Of a stretch of DNA of 64,000 nucleotides, positions 26,316 through 35,540 are shown in pieces (position 1 is the stretch's first letter; every line of letters starts with the position of its first letter). Location of the stretch: contig NZ_JACOGA010000022.1 of assembly GCF_014284175.1 (NCBI RefSeq), positions 1 through 64,000 of the forward strand, given 5' to 3'. Origin of the DNA: Affinundibacterium flavidum. GTDB lineage: Bacteria; Pseudomonadota; Gammaproteobacteria; Burkholderiales; Burkholderiaceae_D. A program made the translations under genes and the position numbers. The notes under the pieces are model-generated. The model ran no database searches. It saw only the letters and a program-made list of their open reading frames with translations, and was not told the origin of the DNA.

Positions 26316-26392
26316 TGGCGGAGCGGACGGGGCTCGAACCCGCGACCCCCGGCGTGACAGGCCGGTATTCTAACCAACTGAACTACCACTCC
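26316..26392 (-). tRNA. tRNA-Asp (anticodon GTC)
   Basis: This 77-nt tRNA has an encoded CCA tail. The acceptor GGAGTGG pairs with CCGCTCC. The anticodon loop reads CTGTCAC, giving GTC, and the T-arm is GCGGGTTCGAGCCCCGT. It is close to the E. coli tRNA-Asp sequence throughout. Confidence 0.97.
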
Positions 26393-26428
26393 GTTTTAGA
26401 AAGGTATCTGTACCTTGCAGCTATTTGA

Positions 26429-26504
26429 TGGTGGGTGCTGAGAGGCTCGAACTCCCGACCTACGCCTTGTAAGGGCGCCGCTCTACCAACTGAGCTAAGC
26501 ACCC
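26429..26504 (-). tRNA. tRNA-Val (anticodon TAC)
   Basis: This 76-nt tRNA has an encoded CCA tail. The acceptor GGGTGCT pairs with AGCACCC. The anticodon loop CTTACAA gives TAC, and the D and T arms are intact. It is transcribed first in a two-tRNA operon, with tRNA-Asp 36 bp downstream. Confidence 0.97.
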
Positions 26505-26566
26505 ATATACTACTTGCTTAGTTCAAATAACCGCTTTGCTGTGTCATCAGCAACGACAGAAACAAG

Positions 26567-26595
26567 ATTATAGGCACATTTCTGAAATCTGTCTA
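26567..26595 (-). promoter_or_regulatory. Sigma-70 promoter of the tRNA operon
   Basis: On the minus strand, -35 TAGACA (26590-26595) and a perfect -10 TATAAT (26567-26572) are spaced by 17 bp. The predicted start is about 56 nt before the tRNA-Val 5' end. Confidence 0.8.
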
Positions 26596-26650
26596 GGGGG
26601 TCTTCACATTTTTCTCAAAAACCTGCTGAAGGTGCTGATTGAGATGCTAT

Positions 26651-28702
26651 CTAAGACGCCTGTGGTCCCTGAACAATAGCAATTTCGACCATGCCTTGTT
26701 TAATCGCTGCGGAGAAGTCTCTTTCGAGCTCGGGCAATGCCTGCTCATACGGAACCAATAAACTCAATAAGCCGTAGGCGCGATTGCGACCATTAACTTT
26801 ACCCATATACAAAGCCATATCTGCCAACTGCATCGCCTTTTCCCAATTACACGCGGATTCCGGTATGCCTGAGAATGGCAGGGAGATATAACCCGCGCTC
26901 ACAGTTACCGGAATCACATTATTTCCTACGATAACAGGCGTCGAGCCTATCGCTTTTAAAACGCGATCGACCAATGGCATTAACAAAGATGGCTGTGTCT
27001 TCGGTGCAAAAATCAAAAATTCTTCACCGCCCCAACGTAAGGTCATATCAGTATCACGAACGGCACTGCGCAAACGTTTTGCCACTTCTATCAAGACCGC
27101 ATCTCCGGCTGAATGCCCCCAAGTGTCGTTGATATGCTTGAAATGATCGATATCCATAATCATCAAACAATCGGGACTATCGCCATCGGACTCACGCCGC
27201 TCAGGTTCCACATCTTCCGCTCGGACTTTCATCAATTCCAAGAATGAACGTCGGTTATGCAAACCTGTCAGAGGGTCGCGCACGGAATGAAATTCTAGTT
27301 GCTGATTAACTTCTTCCAAACGCTCGTTCGTTTGCTTCACTTTGCGGTACAACATATAAATAAAGATACCGCCCATGATCGTTAAGATCGCGCCCAACAG
27401 CGTAATGATTTGTTGCAGGCGACTATTCTTAATGTCGGCATCTTTGATTTGATTTTCACGCGCCAGCAATTCAATTTGCTTCTTGCGCTGATCCGCATCA
27501 AATTGCTCCTGTAAAGCAGCGACAGTTTTTGAGCGATCTGCACGAAATAATTCGTTGCTGATCTTTTGTTGCTCTCGGGTGTATTCCAAGGCTTCTTTGT
27601 ACATCTTTGCATGCTCATACATGCGACTGATCTCACCAACTGTTGCCTCCACGTCGGCCTTGTCGCCCTGTTCACGTGAATGCTCGAGCACAGGGATCAA
27701 ATACTCCATCGCCTGCGCAATTTTTCCTTGCCCACCGAGTGCAAATCCTATGTTCGCTTTGGCATTATAAATAGACGGGTCATCTTGAATAAATTCGGCT
27801 TTTTTCAAAGCTTGACGCGCGACATTTTCGGCGCGCACAAAATTGTGCGTACGCAAGTGCAGATCGGCGATATTGCTCAAAATGAGCGCTTCCATTTTCG
27901 GCAAATTCGCTTCTTGTGCGGCTTTCAGTGCTCGCTCATAGGACACCAGCGCCTCTGGATAACGCTTGAGATCACCGAGCGCCATTGCTTGATTCTGGCG
28001 CAAAGTGGCGATGATGCGCGGCGAATCAACTTCTGCAACCAAAGCCAAAGCGTCATTTGTGACGATTAGAGTTTGCTCTGGGTTTTGCATAGTCAAATAC
28101 AGGCTGGCAAGCGTTGCCAACCGTCGAATTTTTAACAAAGACTTCCGCTGTGTTAACTGATCTGTCAGACGTAAGGCTTCTAAATGATGGCTCAGAGCTT
28201 GCTCGAATTTGCTCGCAGCGTGATACACCACGCCATAGGCAATTTCAAGTCGCATCAAATTTTCAGGTCGGCTTGAACCTTTGAGCACTGAAGCAATTTC
28301 ATCCAGCTTTGCAATGGCTGCGTCAAATTTACCGACTTCAAGTAACTTATACGCTTGATCGACTTGTGACAGAACAACGGTTTCCCGGTCATCGTTAGCC
28401 TTCGCCAATTTCACTATTTCAGCACGGCTTTTTTCACTCGCAGGAATATCACCTGAGTCAAAATACGCAGCCGAAAGCTCTCTTAGCGTATCGATCTTTA
28501 CCTGATAGTCCGTTTCGGCATTAAATTGCGAGTAAAACTGCTTTAGTTGTACTAGCGCGGCTTGGTTGTCTTTTTCTGAAAGTAATTGTATTGACTCCAG
28601 GCGCGCCATATCCGCCTTAACATCGGCATACGCAGCACATGAAATTCCTATTGAGCAAGCAAGAACAAGCGAGGGTAATAAATGATTACGCGGGAATGCC
28701 AT
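26651..28702 (-). CDS. TPR-containing membrane diguanylate cyclase (GGDEF)
   Basis: This 683-residue sensor makes cyclic di-GMP from two GTP. It has a signal peptide (about 1-26) and a periplasmic region of tetratricopeptide repeats (about 35-400, with typical ALVSYERALKAAQEA and AENVARQALKKAEFI helices). A transmembrane helix follows at about 440-460, a short coiled coil, and a C-terminal GGDEF domain (about 480-650). The active site is WGGEEF. The metal-binding DIDHFKHIND and the allosteric I-site RDTD five residues before the motif are intact, so an active, product-inhibited cyclase is expected. The signal that the TPR part senses is unknown. Confidence 0.92.
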   Translation of the reverse strand: MAFPRNHLLPSLVLACSIGISCAAYADVKADMARLESIQLLSEKDNQAALVQLKQFYSQFNAETDYQVKIDTLRELSAAYFDSGDIPASEKSRAEIVKLAKANDDRETVVLSQVDQAYKLLEVGKFDAAIAKLDEIASVLKGSSRPENLMRLEIAYGVVYHAASKFEQALSHHLEALRLTDQLTQRKSLLKIRRLATLASLYLTMQNPEQTLIVTNDALALVAEVDSPRIIATLRQNQAMALGDLKRYPEALVSYERALKAAQEANLPKMEALILSNIADLHLRTHNFVRAENVARQALKKAEFIQDDPSIYNAKANIGFALGGQGKIAQAMEYLIPVLEHSREQGDKADVEATVGEISRMYEHAKMYKEALEYTREQQKISNELFRADRSKTVAALQEQFDADQRKKQIELLARENQIKDADIKNSRLQQIITLLGAILTIMGGIFIYMLYRKVKQTNERLEEVNQQLEFHSVRDPLTGLHNRRSFLELMKVRAEDVEPERRESDGDSPDCLMIMDIDHFKHINDTWGHSAGDAVLIEVAKRLRSAVRDTDMTLRWGGEEFLIFAPKTQPSLLMPLVDRVLKAIGSTPVIVGNNVIPVTVSAGYISLPFSGIPESACNWEKAMQLADMALYMGKVNGRNRAYGLLSLLVPYEQALPELERDFSAAIKQGMVEIAIVQGPQAS

Positions 28703-28844
28703 AGGTATGCCTTAAATCAATGAATAGGTAGGAATTTATTCAGTTACTAGATGAAGGTACGGCGCATAAAACCACATGAAAGTTTCTTTATCTTAACATT
28801 GTTTTTGGGCAAAGAAAGAATTAAAGCCCTCAGTTAATACAACA

Positions 28845-29618
28845 CTAGTTTGATACTTGTACAGCTTGTGCTGGCAAATAAATTTTTGACATGGGGACTG
28901 CGCTTTCCATCACGATACGCAATGCCAAATCAGGTGCAATCAAGTCTTTACTAGCATATAAAATTTCTTGAATTGCTACACCAAATGCAATCGGCCAATC
29001 GCTTGGATTCTTACAAAAACTTTGCGCCAAAGGAAATAATCGTGGCCACAAAAAAATCACATAATTTAAGGGCGTTTCTTTCGCTTGATGCGCACTATCG
29101 ATTCTAGGCACACCAAAATTTGTACCGCCCAAAGTATCTGTCACATGTTTGAAAATTTCGTGCAGGTCTATCAGTTGCTGTAAGCCGAGTTTTTGTGTTG
29201 CCCCGGAGGCCAATGACCAGATTGAATAGCGACTTTCTGCCAAGGGGCGATTGAGCAAGTCACCGAAATAGTATGTCGTGTCATTTTGTTTACTGTGCAC
29301 GACGATAAAAACTTCTTTTTCGGGGCGCTTTAATTGCACAACATAAGCTTCCCTCACACTGATCTGACAAGCGTAACCAGCTAATGCGCCGAGCGCGCTC
29401 AATAGAGATTCTAAATGTATGCCTTTCTCGGTCGACATTGCCAAAAACAATTTGGAAGCGATTTCTTTACCAGCTCTCTTCACTGGCAACAATGGATCCG
29501 AAGAAGCATCTCCATTCTCAGGCGAAGCTGAAATTGGTGCGATGGGCAGCGTGCTCAGGGCATGCTTGGCGGGCGAAGCGGTGCTGGGAAAAATCTTACT
29601 CAACAATTTATTGAACAC
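28845..29618 (-). CDS. Conserved-looking protein of unknown function
   Basis: This is a 257-residue protein that I do not recognise. It starts at a GTG with GGAG five bases upstream. The N-terminal 50 residues are low-complexity (S, A, P) and probably disordered. The rest looks globular: a helical part (about 50-85), beta strands around AYVVQLKRPEKEVFIVVHS and TYYFGDLLN, and a helical C-terminal half with FLWPRLFPLAQSF. There is no signal peptide or membrane helix. It stands alone downstream of the TPR-GGDEF gene on the same strand, with 142 bp between a divergently spaced start and stop, so co-transcription is uncertain. Confidence 0.65.
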   Translation of the reverse strand: MFNKLLSKIFPSTASPAKHALSTLPIAPISASPENGDASSDPLLPVKRAGKEIASKLFLAMSTEKGIHLESLLSALGALAGYACQISVREAYVVQLKRPEKEVFIVVHSKQNDTTYYFGDLLNRPLAESRYSIWSLASGATQKLGLQQLIDLHEIFKHVTDTLGGTNFGVPRIDSAHQAKETPLNYVIFLWPRLFPLAQSFCKNPSDWPIAFGVAIQEILYASKDLIAPDLALRIVMESAVPMSKIYLPAQAVQVSN

Positions 29619-29907
29619 CAGTGCTCCCGCTAACGTAGACTCAGGTCAGATACTTTGATTTTATTTGGCGCAAGGTCGCGGGTATTTCCAGAATTATTTT
29701 AGCGACGATGTCCACTAAAAATCACATGCAATTCGCATGAAAGTCTGCGCTCTATTTGCAGGCTTGATTTTACCTGATATGAGTACCAGCTCAAATTTAG
29801 CGGTCTATTTCCGTTGCATTTTTGTGCACCAATGTGCACTGATGTCCACGGATCTACTCGACAACCTGACTGCACCAAGCTTTTCAGGGATGAAGTCAAA
29901 AACCTGC

Positions 29908-30312
29908 TTAAGCGGTTTCTTTAAAAGCCCACAATTTACTTCCCGCAAAGTTCCAGCACAGCACCAATCCTGTGGTAAATACTTGTGCATACCAATGCCA
30001 GATACCCCATTGATCGACTAAGAGCTTCATCAAGCCCAAATTAATTCCCCAGCCAATGGCCAACACACTAAAGTATTTACTTGCCGCCTCTACATGCGAT
30101 TTGCCACTGCCAAAGGTGAAGAAGTAATTGAGTATATAGTTGACCACGGAGCCCAATAGATAACCGATGGCAGAACCAGTCACAGCCGGTGATTGTTGCA
30201 GAACCGAGGCTTGCAACATGACCGCGACTTGTATGCTGAGATATTGCACTGCGGTTCCAGATAAACCAACTGCGGCGAACCGTAAGAATTGACCTAATGC
30301 GATTTTATTCAT
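29908..30312 (-). CDS. GtrA-family membrane protein
   Basis: This is a 134-residue protein with four transmembrane helices and the family opening LRFAAVGLSGTAVQYLSIQ. GtrA-like proteins are thought to flip or aid transfer of lipid-linked sugars. No glycosyltransferase gene is adjacent, so the partner must lie elsewhere. The ATG at 30312 is chosen over the adjacent TTG at 30315. The 289-bp gap downstream (29619-29907) holds no gene I can support. Confidence 0.85.
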   Translation of the reverse strand: MNKIALGQFLRFAAVGLSGTAVQYLSIQVAVMLQASVLQQSPAVTGSAIGYLLGSVVNYILNYFFTFGSGKSHVEAASKYFSVLAIGWGINLGLMKLLVDQWGIWHWYAQVFTTGLVLCWNFAGSKLWAFKETA

Positions 30313-30469
30313 CAAAATGACTTAATAAAGTTGGCAGATTGCATTATACCTGCGAGGTAGGCGAGATATGACAGGTCAGCGGAAGATGCAAAGATCTGTA
30401 TTATGCAGCATCACCATACGGTAAAATGCGGCAGTTCGCCACAGTGGCAAACATCAATCAGGAACGACC

Positions 30470-30682
30470 ATGAGCGTAGAAGAACGATTAGTAGATTTAG
30501 AAATTCGCTTGAGCCGACAAGATGACTTAGTCGACACCTTAAACACCCAAGTATACCGACAACAGAAGAAAATTGACGAGCTAGAGAAGCTTTGTCTGGC
30601 GCTGGCGAATCGTTTACGTGAGGTGGCGGTCAGCGTCAATCAAAGGCAGACACCTGTCGATGAGCGTCCGCCGCATTATTGA
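30470..30682 (+). CDS. slyX: SlyX family protein
   Basis: This small protein of 70 residues is predicted to form a coiled coil. It shows the family pattern EERLVDLEIRLSRQDDLVDTLN and ends in the characteristic PPHY. AGGAA lies 7 bp before the ATG. The biochemical role of SlyX is not known. It lies alone between two minus-strand genes. Confidence 0.9.
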   Translation: MSVEERLVDLEIRLSRQDDLVDTLNTQVYRQQKKIDELEKLCLALANRLREVAVSVNQRQTPVDERPPHY

Positions 30683-30704
30683 TCTCAGATTGCGCATATC
30701 AGGA

Positions 30705-31784
30705 TCAAACTATCCAGGCCCCGTCTTCATACACAATTTGCTCACCCAAGCGCACTGATTCAGTGACGGCAAAAACATCCACATGGTATTTACCATCGCC
30801 ACGTTTAAAATTCGGTTTGCCGTAAATACCATGTTTTGCGCCCAATGATAAATGGATGCCGCACATGCGTTCGTAGGTGCCGATATCGCTAACCGTGCGT
30901 TCACGATTAAAACTGCGGTTAAGGCCAAAACCCAGTTCGCGTACCCATACCACTTGTTCATCAGCTTTGATCTTAGCGATCACTTCATCAAATTCTGGCG
31001 TCGAATCCACCACATCGACGACTTGCCCGCGCTCTATGATCAAAGTAATCGGTTGCGCTGGTTTATTCACCGAAAAAGAAGTGTCGCCAAAAACAAAAAT
31101 CCGCACTTTGCCATTCACCGCTTCCAGATCTTTAGCCTCGGTAAACACTTCGCCAATGGGGAATTGGCCACCCCAATTTTTCATCTCGCTGTAATCGCCA
31201 ATATTCAATTTTGCATCTTCAAATGGGCTGGCAAATACCAATTCAGCACCACCACTATCCACTACGCCGTACGGTGCCTGGTCTATCAAACGCTTCAAAC
31301 CACGACCAACACCGCGATAATAATTTTCATCGTAGGCCAGAGAATCAATATAAATCAATGCCTGCTCGCCTGGCATACGACCTAAATGCGGATGCTCGAT
31401 AACTTTGAGATCGCGCTTAAATAATTCTACCCGCACCCGATAAGCGTCCATACGGAAATTGGTTGTCTGCACCAACACGACCAGATCACCTGCTTGCAAA
31501 GCATTCAAACAAGCCATAATTTGCTCCGGCGCTTGCAGATCGAAATCGATCATTTCTGCATCCGGCAAACATTGACGATACGCATCGGTAAGCGCCATTG
31601 ATAAGTCACACCGCAAGTCATACACCACCACCGCCTTATGTTCTGCGCTGTGCGAAAAGCAATTTTTCACCACGCCGCTCAGATGTTGGGCTGCAGTGGC
31701 GATAGCACTGTCTGGTAAGGCGCGTATTGGCGTTGGTGGCGCAGGTGACGTCGCTAAGTCTAAGGTGTTGGCGGGATTCATCAT
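30705..31784 (-). CDS. M29-like (aminopeptidase T / NicX-type) metalloenzyme
   Basis: This 359-residue cytoplasmic protein resembles the M29 leucyl aminopeptidase group and the related dihydroxypyridine dioxygenase NicX. Candidate metal ligands in family order are visible: Glu in FPIGEVFTEA, Glu in RELGFGLN, His in GIHLSLGAKHGIYG, and the closing HVD in KYHVDVF. M29 enzymes release N-terminal residues from peptides using two metal ions. Substrate specificity cannot be read. The gene is convergent with slyX and is separated from the Spy-like gene by that gene's terminator. Confidence 0.75.
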   Translation of the reverse strand: MMNPANTLDLATSPAPPTPIRALPDSAIATAAQHLSGVVKNCFSHSAEHKAVVVYDLRCDLSMALTDAYRQCLPDAEMIDFDLQAPEQIMACLNALQAGDLVVLVQTTNFRMDAYRVRVELFKRDLKVIEHPHLGRMPGEQALIYIDSLAYDENYYRGVGRGLKRLIDQAPYGVVDSGGAELVFASPFEDAKLNIGDYSEMKNWGGQFPIGEVFTEAKDLEAVNGKVRIFVFGDTSFSVNKPAQPITLIIERGQVVDVVDSTPEFDEVIAKIKADEQVVWVRELGFGLNRSFNRERTVSDIGTYERMCGIHLSLGAKHGIYGKPNFKRGDGKYHVDVFAVTESVRLGEQIVYEDGAWIV

Positions 31785-31853
31785 GAGTTAAGAGCGAAAT
31801 CTGTTACTAGACAGATTACTAAGTCGATTAGTAGGCAGACTAATAAGTAGATT

Positions 31854-31892
31854 AAAAAAATGGAGGCTGGGTCGCCCAAGCCTCCATTTTAT
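31854..31892 (-). terminator. Rho-independent terminator of the Spy-like gene
   Basis: TGGAGGCT pairs with AGCCTCCA, extended by GGG/CCC with one bulge around a TCG loop. A T-tract follows on the minus strand. Confidence 0.88.
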
Positions 31893-31928
31893 AGGATCGC
31901 GCTGCCTCAACGGCAAAATATCATGCGA

Positions 31929-32555
31929 TCAGGATTTTTTCGCGCCAGGTGGTGGTGTCAATCCACCCTCAGGAATACGGCTACGCATGCGTTCTTGTCT
32001 ATCATCTCGCAGACGCTCTTGGTCACGCTCTTGCAAACGATGTTGCATACGCATTTTCATTGCGCCATGCATACGTGCATGACTTTCATCAAAAATCTTT
32101 TGCTGCTCGGGTGTTAAAACAGCGTAGAAAGTTTTCAAGGCATCGAGGTGTTGTTGCATGCGTGCTAAACGGTCTTTCGCGCGCTCTAACATTTTTTCCA
32201 TTCTGACTGGCGTTGACATTGTCATCATGGCCTTATGTTCGGCTTGTCTATCTGGCATTGCGGCATGGTGCGGCTGAGTTGCCTCAGTAAATGTTTTCCA
32301 TGCTGGCTCTTGTTGTGCGGTTAATTTCAATTTGTCATGCAATTGAGCGCGATGTTTTTCCATACCGGCTTGCATTCGTTCGTGCATTTTTTCCATGTTT
32401 TTGCCATGTTCCATTGGTGCAGTAGAAGCGGCTACGGCAGCTGTCGCAGTTGTCGCGCTAGGAGCTGATTTGCTTGTCTGCGCATACACACCAGCACTGG
32501 TAAGCAGACAGCTTGCGGCCAAACCAACGAAGAACTTATTTTTTAAAGATTTCAT
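31929..32555 (-). CDS. Spy/CpxP-like periplasmic protein
   Basis: This is a 208-residue exported, helical and Met/His/Arg-rich protein. The signal peptide ends at VYAQ (about residue 26). Two LTxxQ-type motifs are seen, LTAQQEPAW and LTPEQQKIFDE, the signature of Spy and CpxP. These proteins act as periplasmic chaperones or damp the Cpx envelope-stress sensor. It is divergent from an OmpR/EnvZ-type two-component system at 32879-34957, an arrangement that fits stress-controlled expression. The C-terminal region is very rich in arginine and methionine. Confidence 0.88.
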   Translation of the reverse strand: MKSLKNKFFVGLAASCLLTSAGVYAQTSKSAPSATTATAAVAASTAPMEHGKNMEKMHERMQAGMEKHRAQLHDKLKLTAQQEPAWKTFTEATQPHHAAMPDRQAEHKAMMTMSTPVRMEKMLERAKDRLARMQQHLDALKTFYAVLTPEQQKIFDESHARMHGAMKMRMQHRLQERDQERLRDDRQERMRSRIPEGGLTPPPGAKKS

Positions 32556-32878
32556 GATAGCGTTTCCTTTTTCTTGGGGAGATATCGTTAATACATTAAA
32601 CCGGCTAACTAACTCAATTTTCTAACTCAATATTTGAAGATTGGATAAATTTGCTATGTGCCAGGCACTCAGTATTGCGCACATGAACTACATATTGCAC
32701 TCAACTTGTGATCCACAAGTGTCAATCTGTACAGACTATGTATCTCCATGTAACTGTAGTAGATAAAGTCGGCGCGCATGTTTCAGTTTGTTTCAATTGC
32801 GTCGCTTGATAACAAGTCGATACAAATATCTCTCCTTAAACCCGTGCTTTGCTTTAACGCTTGATCGATAATATACCC
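32556..32878. promoter_or_regulatory. Divergent control region between Spy-like gene and two-component system
   Basis: This 323-bp AT-rich gap must hold both promoters. A 7-bp inverted repeat, ACTTGTG at 32704-32710 and CACAAGT at 32714-32720 with a 3-bp spacer, is a candidate operator. I could not assign -10 and -35 boxes with confidence. Confidence 0.4.
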
Positions 32879-33601
32879 ATGGATACGCAAAACACACTTT
32901 TAATTGTTGACGATGACCGTGACATCCGCGGCTTGCTCGCGGACTATCTGGAAACCCACGGCTACACCACCTTAACTGCCGGAGATGGTGCTGGCATGTG
33001 GGCACATCTTGAGAAAAGCGCCATAGACTTAATCGTATTGGATCTCAATTTACCGGGGGAAGATGGTCTCAGTTTATGTCGCAATTTGCGTGCTAAATCA
33101 TCCATGCCAGTGATTATGTTAACGGCTCGCAGTGAACCCTTAGATCGCATACTCGGTTTAGAAATGGGTGCGGATGATTACTTACCGAAACCATTTGAAC
33201 CGCGCGAATTACTCGCCAGAATACGGAGTGTATTGCGTCGCACACAAGCAAATGGCGAAGTGCATGACGGACATAAGCCGCAAAAACTCAAATTTGGTGA
33301 CTGGACTCTGGATCTGGTAGCGCGCCATTTAATTAGCCCAGACAATCGAGTGATCGCTCTTTCAGGCTCTGAATACAGATTACTGAATATTTTTCTGGAT
33401 CAACCAAACACCGTACTCAACCGCGACCAGTTGCTCAACATGACGCAAGGGCGCGATGCCGATCCCTTTGATCGCTCTATCGATATTCAGATCAGCCGCC
33501 TGCGCCAAAAACTTGGCGAGGATGCGCGCTCGCCACAAATCATCAAAACTGTGCGCAATGGTGGTTATGTACTGACGGTCAACGTCAATCCTGAAAATTA
33601 A
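32879..33601 (+). CDS. OmpR-family response regulator
   Basis: This is a 240-residue regulator starting at the ATG at 32879; an in-frame TTG at 32861 is less likely. The receiver domain (about 8-120) has the acidic pocket DDD, the phosphoacceptor Asp55 in VLDLNLPG, Thr in MLTARSE, and Lys in LPKPFEP. A winged-helix DNA-binding domain (about 140-235) carries the signature SRLRQKLGEDARSPQIIKTV. The sensor kinase gene follows after 3 bp. Divergence from a Spy-like gene points to an envelope-stress role like CpxR, though the closest subgroup is OmpR. Confidence 0.93.
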   Translation: MDTQNTLLIVDDDRDIRGLLADYLETHGYTTLTAGDGAGMWAHLEKSAIDLIVLDLNLPGEDGLSLCRNLRAKSSMPVIMLTARSEPLDRILGLEMGADDYLPKPFEPRELLARIRSVLRRTQANGEVHDGHKPQKLKFGDWTLDLVARHLISPDNRVIALSGSEYRLLNIFLDQPNTVLNRDQLLNMTQGRDADPFDRSIDIQISRLRQKLGEDARSPQIIKTVRNGGYVLTVNVNPEN

Positions 33602-33604
33602 ATC

Positions 33605-34957
33605 ATGTTTAAACGCTTCGACACCATTTCTGCACGCATTTTTTCTGTGCTTTTGTTCGGCATTTTGAGTTCTGCCGCGCTCACAGGCTGGCTCGCGTTT
33701 GGCGAACGCCAGCACAGTATCAGTAATGAGCGCAGTTCTTATCGTGCTGATCGCGCCAAACATGCAGAACAATTGATTCATGCCATCGATGCTTTGCCTG
33801 CGGCGAATCGCGAAGGCTTACTCAAAGCCATTCATCGCTTTGGCTTAAAAGTGGTGGCCGTACCAAGCAATGTCCCCAATTACCAAGCAAGCACACCTTA
33901 CGGCATTGCATTGAGTGAACGTCTAAGCAAGTCTTTCAAAATCATTCCATTACCGCCTGCGCCAGAAAACTGCCTGATGCGCCCCGATGATCGCGGCGCC
34001 GTTGAAGCTTGTGAAGCGCTCATCTTTGTTTTAAGCGATGGCTCTGGCTTGCATCAAACTATCTTTCCCGCACGACCACCGACCAACCCGGTTCAAACCG
34101 AAACCTACTATTACCTCGCCCTCTTTCTTGCCTGCATCGCTGGACTCGCGCTATTTGTATCGCGCATGACGATACGTCCACTACAGCAATTAGCACAAGC
34201 GGCAGCCGATTTAGGGCACGACATCAATCGCCCTGCTTTAGCAGAAAGCGGCCCGAAAGAAATCCGTCAGGCGGTCTCGGCATTCAATTTTATGCAGTTG
34301 CGGATACGTGATCATATTCAGCAAAGAACACAAATGCTGGCAGCCATCACACACGACTTGCAAACACCACTGACACGCCTGCGTTTGCGGCTGGAAAAAG
34401 TGCGCGAACCCGAGCTGCACGACAAGCTAGTTGGTGACTTATCGAATATGCAGTTGATGGTGAAAGAAGGCTTGGATCTGGCGCGCAGTATGGATAGCAA
34501 CGAAAGCCTGCAAGCTCTCGATATTGATTCTCTACTCGACAGTATTTGTGTGGACGCAAGTGATGCAGGACATGATGTTGCGCTGGTCGACAAATCTAAA
34601 ATCACGGTAATGGCACGTCCGCAAGCTTTGCGCCGTTGCCTGAACAATCTCGTGGACAACGCCATTAAATACGGACAACGGGCTCGCATACATTTGGTTC
34701 AAAGCACTGAAGCCAAGCAAAAATGGCTGCATATTTGTGTGCGCGACGGTGGGAGCGGCATTCCACCAGACCAGCAAGAACGCGTATTTGAACCCTTCTA
34801 CCGAATAGAAAGTTCACGCTCACGCGAAACGGGTGGAACGGGTTTAGGTTTAACCATCGCTATGAATATTGCACGCCAACATAACGGAAAATTAAGTCTG
34901 ACGAATTTGCCAGAAGGCGGCTTGGAAGTGCGCCTGAGCTTGCCGGTAAAAAACTAA
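33605..34957 (+). CDS. Sensor histidine kinase (EnvZ-like)
   Basis: This is a 450-residue inner-membrane kinase. Two transmembrane helices (about 12-32 and 178-197) flank a periplasmic sensor of about 145 residues. HAMP follows (about 198-245), then HisKA with the H-box ITHDLQTPLTRL, where His250 is the phosphorylation site. The ATPase domain has the N box NLVDNAIKYG and the G boxes DGGSGIP and GGTGLGLTI. It is co-transcribed with the OmpR-type regulator. It ends 1 bp before the 3' end of the convergent chrA gene, leaving no terminator between them. Confidence 0.94.
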   Translation: MFKRFDTISARIFSVLLFGILSSAALTGWLAFGERQHSISNERSSYRADRAKHAEQLIHAIDALPAANREGLLKAIHRFGLKVVAVPSNVPNYQASTPYGIALSERLSKSFKIIPLPPAPENCLMRPDDRGAVEACEALIFVLSDGSGLHQTIFPARPPTNPVQTETYYYLALFLACIAGLALFVSRMTIRPLQQLAQAAADLGHDINRPALAESGPKEIRQAVSAFNFMQLRIRDHIQQRTQMLAAITHDLQTPLTRLRLRLEKVREPELHDKLVGDLSNMQLMVKEGLDLARSMDSNESLQALDIDSLLDSICVDASDAGHDVALVDKSKITVMARPQALRRCLNNLVDNAIKYGQRARIHLVQSTEAKQKWLHICVRDGGSGIPPDQQERVFEPFYRIESSRSRETGGTGLGLTIAMNIARQHNGKLSLTNLPEGGLEVRLSLPVKN

Positions 34958-34958
34958 A

Positions 34959-35540
34959 TTAGATGAAGCCAAACCAGCCTATTAATGCACCCGCCACTAA
35001 CAGCCAGAGCAAATGCAATTGCGTACGCCACACCACAATTGCCGAGAGCGCAGTGACCAAATAAATCGCCCAAGGTCTGAGCGTGTTCGATGGACCACTT
35101 GCCATAATCCAACCTGTCGCAATCAGCAAACCAATCACGATAGGTGCCATGCCTAATTTAAAGCTACGCACTAAAATCAACTCGCGATTTTTATGACTCC
35201 AGTTGGCAAAACTGAAGGTCAAGGTCGCGCTCGGCAAAATGATTCCCAACATGGCAATAACTACGCCCATCAGACCCGCCCACCAACTTCCAGTGTTTGC
35301 TCCTACATGCCAGCCCATCAAGGCCACAAACAACACATTCGGGCCGGGAGCGGCCTGCGCTATCGCGACTGAAGCATTGAATTGTGCATCACTCATCCAA
35401 TGTTGCTGGTTCACCAAATAGCGGTGCATATCTGGCAAGGTCGACACTGCGCCGCCCACGGACAAGAGAGATAACAACATGAAATGCAGAAAGAATTGTA
35501 GCCAATCGAGCCAGCTTAATATCAGGATAGGCGTTGGCAT
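34959..35540 (-). CDS. ChrA-type chromate transporter, second half-size subunit
   Basis: This 193-residue integral membrane protein corresponds to one CHR domain. The conserved pattern is FNASVAIAQAAPGPNVLFVALMGW. Short CHR proteins occur in pairs encoded together, and this one overlaps the upstream half by 1 bp (TAATG). The pair likely forms a heterodimer that exports chromate, or sulfate-like anions, across the inner membrane. No chromate regulator gene (chrB) is nearby. Confidence 0.87.
   Translation of the reverse strand: MPTPILILSWLDWLQFFLHFMLLSLLSVGGAVSTLPDMHRYLVNQQHWMSDAQFNASVAIAQAAPGPNVLFVALMGWHVGANTGSWWAGLMGVVIAMLGIILPSATLTFSFANWSHKNRELILVRSFKLGMAPIVIGLLIATGWIMASGPSNTLRPWAIYLVTALSAIVVWRTQLHLLWLLVAGALIGWFGFI

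Noticed and set aside
29619..29907. Possible decayed gene between the unknown protein and GtrA.
   Set aside because: Short frames on both strands show no family pattern and no start signals.
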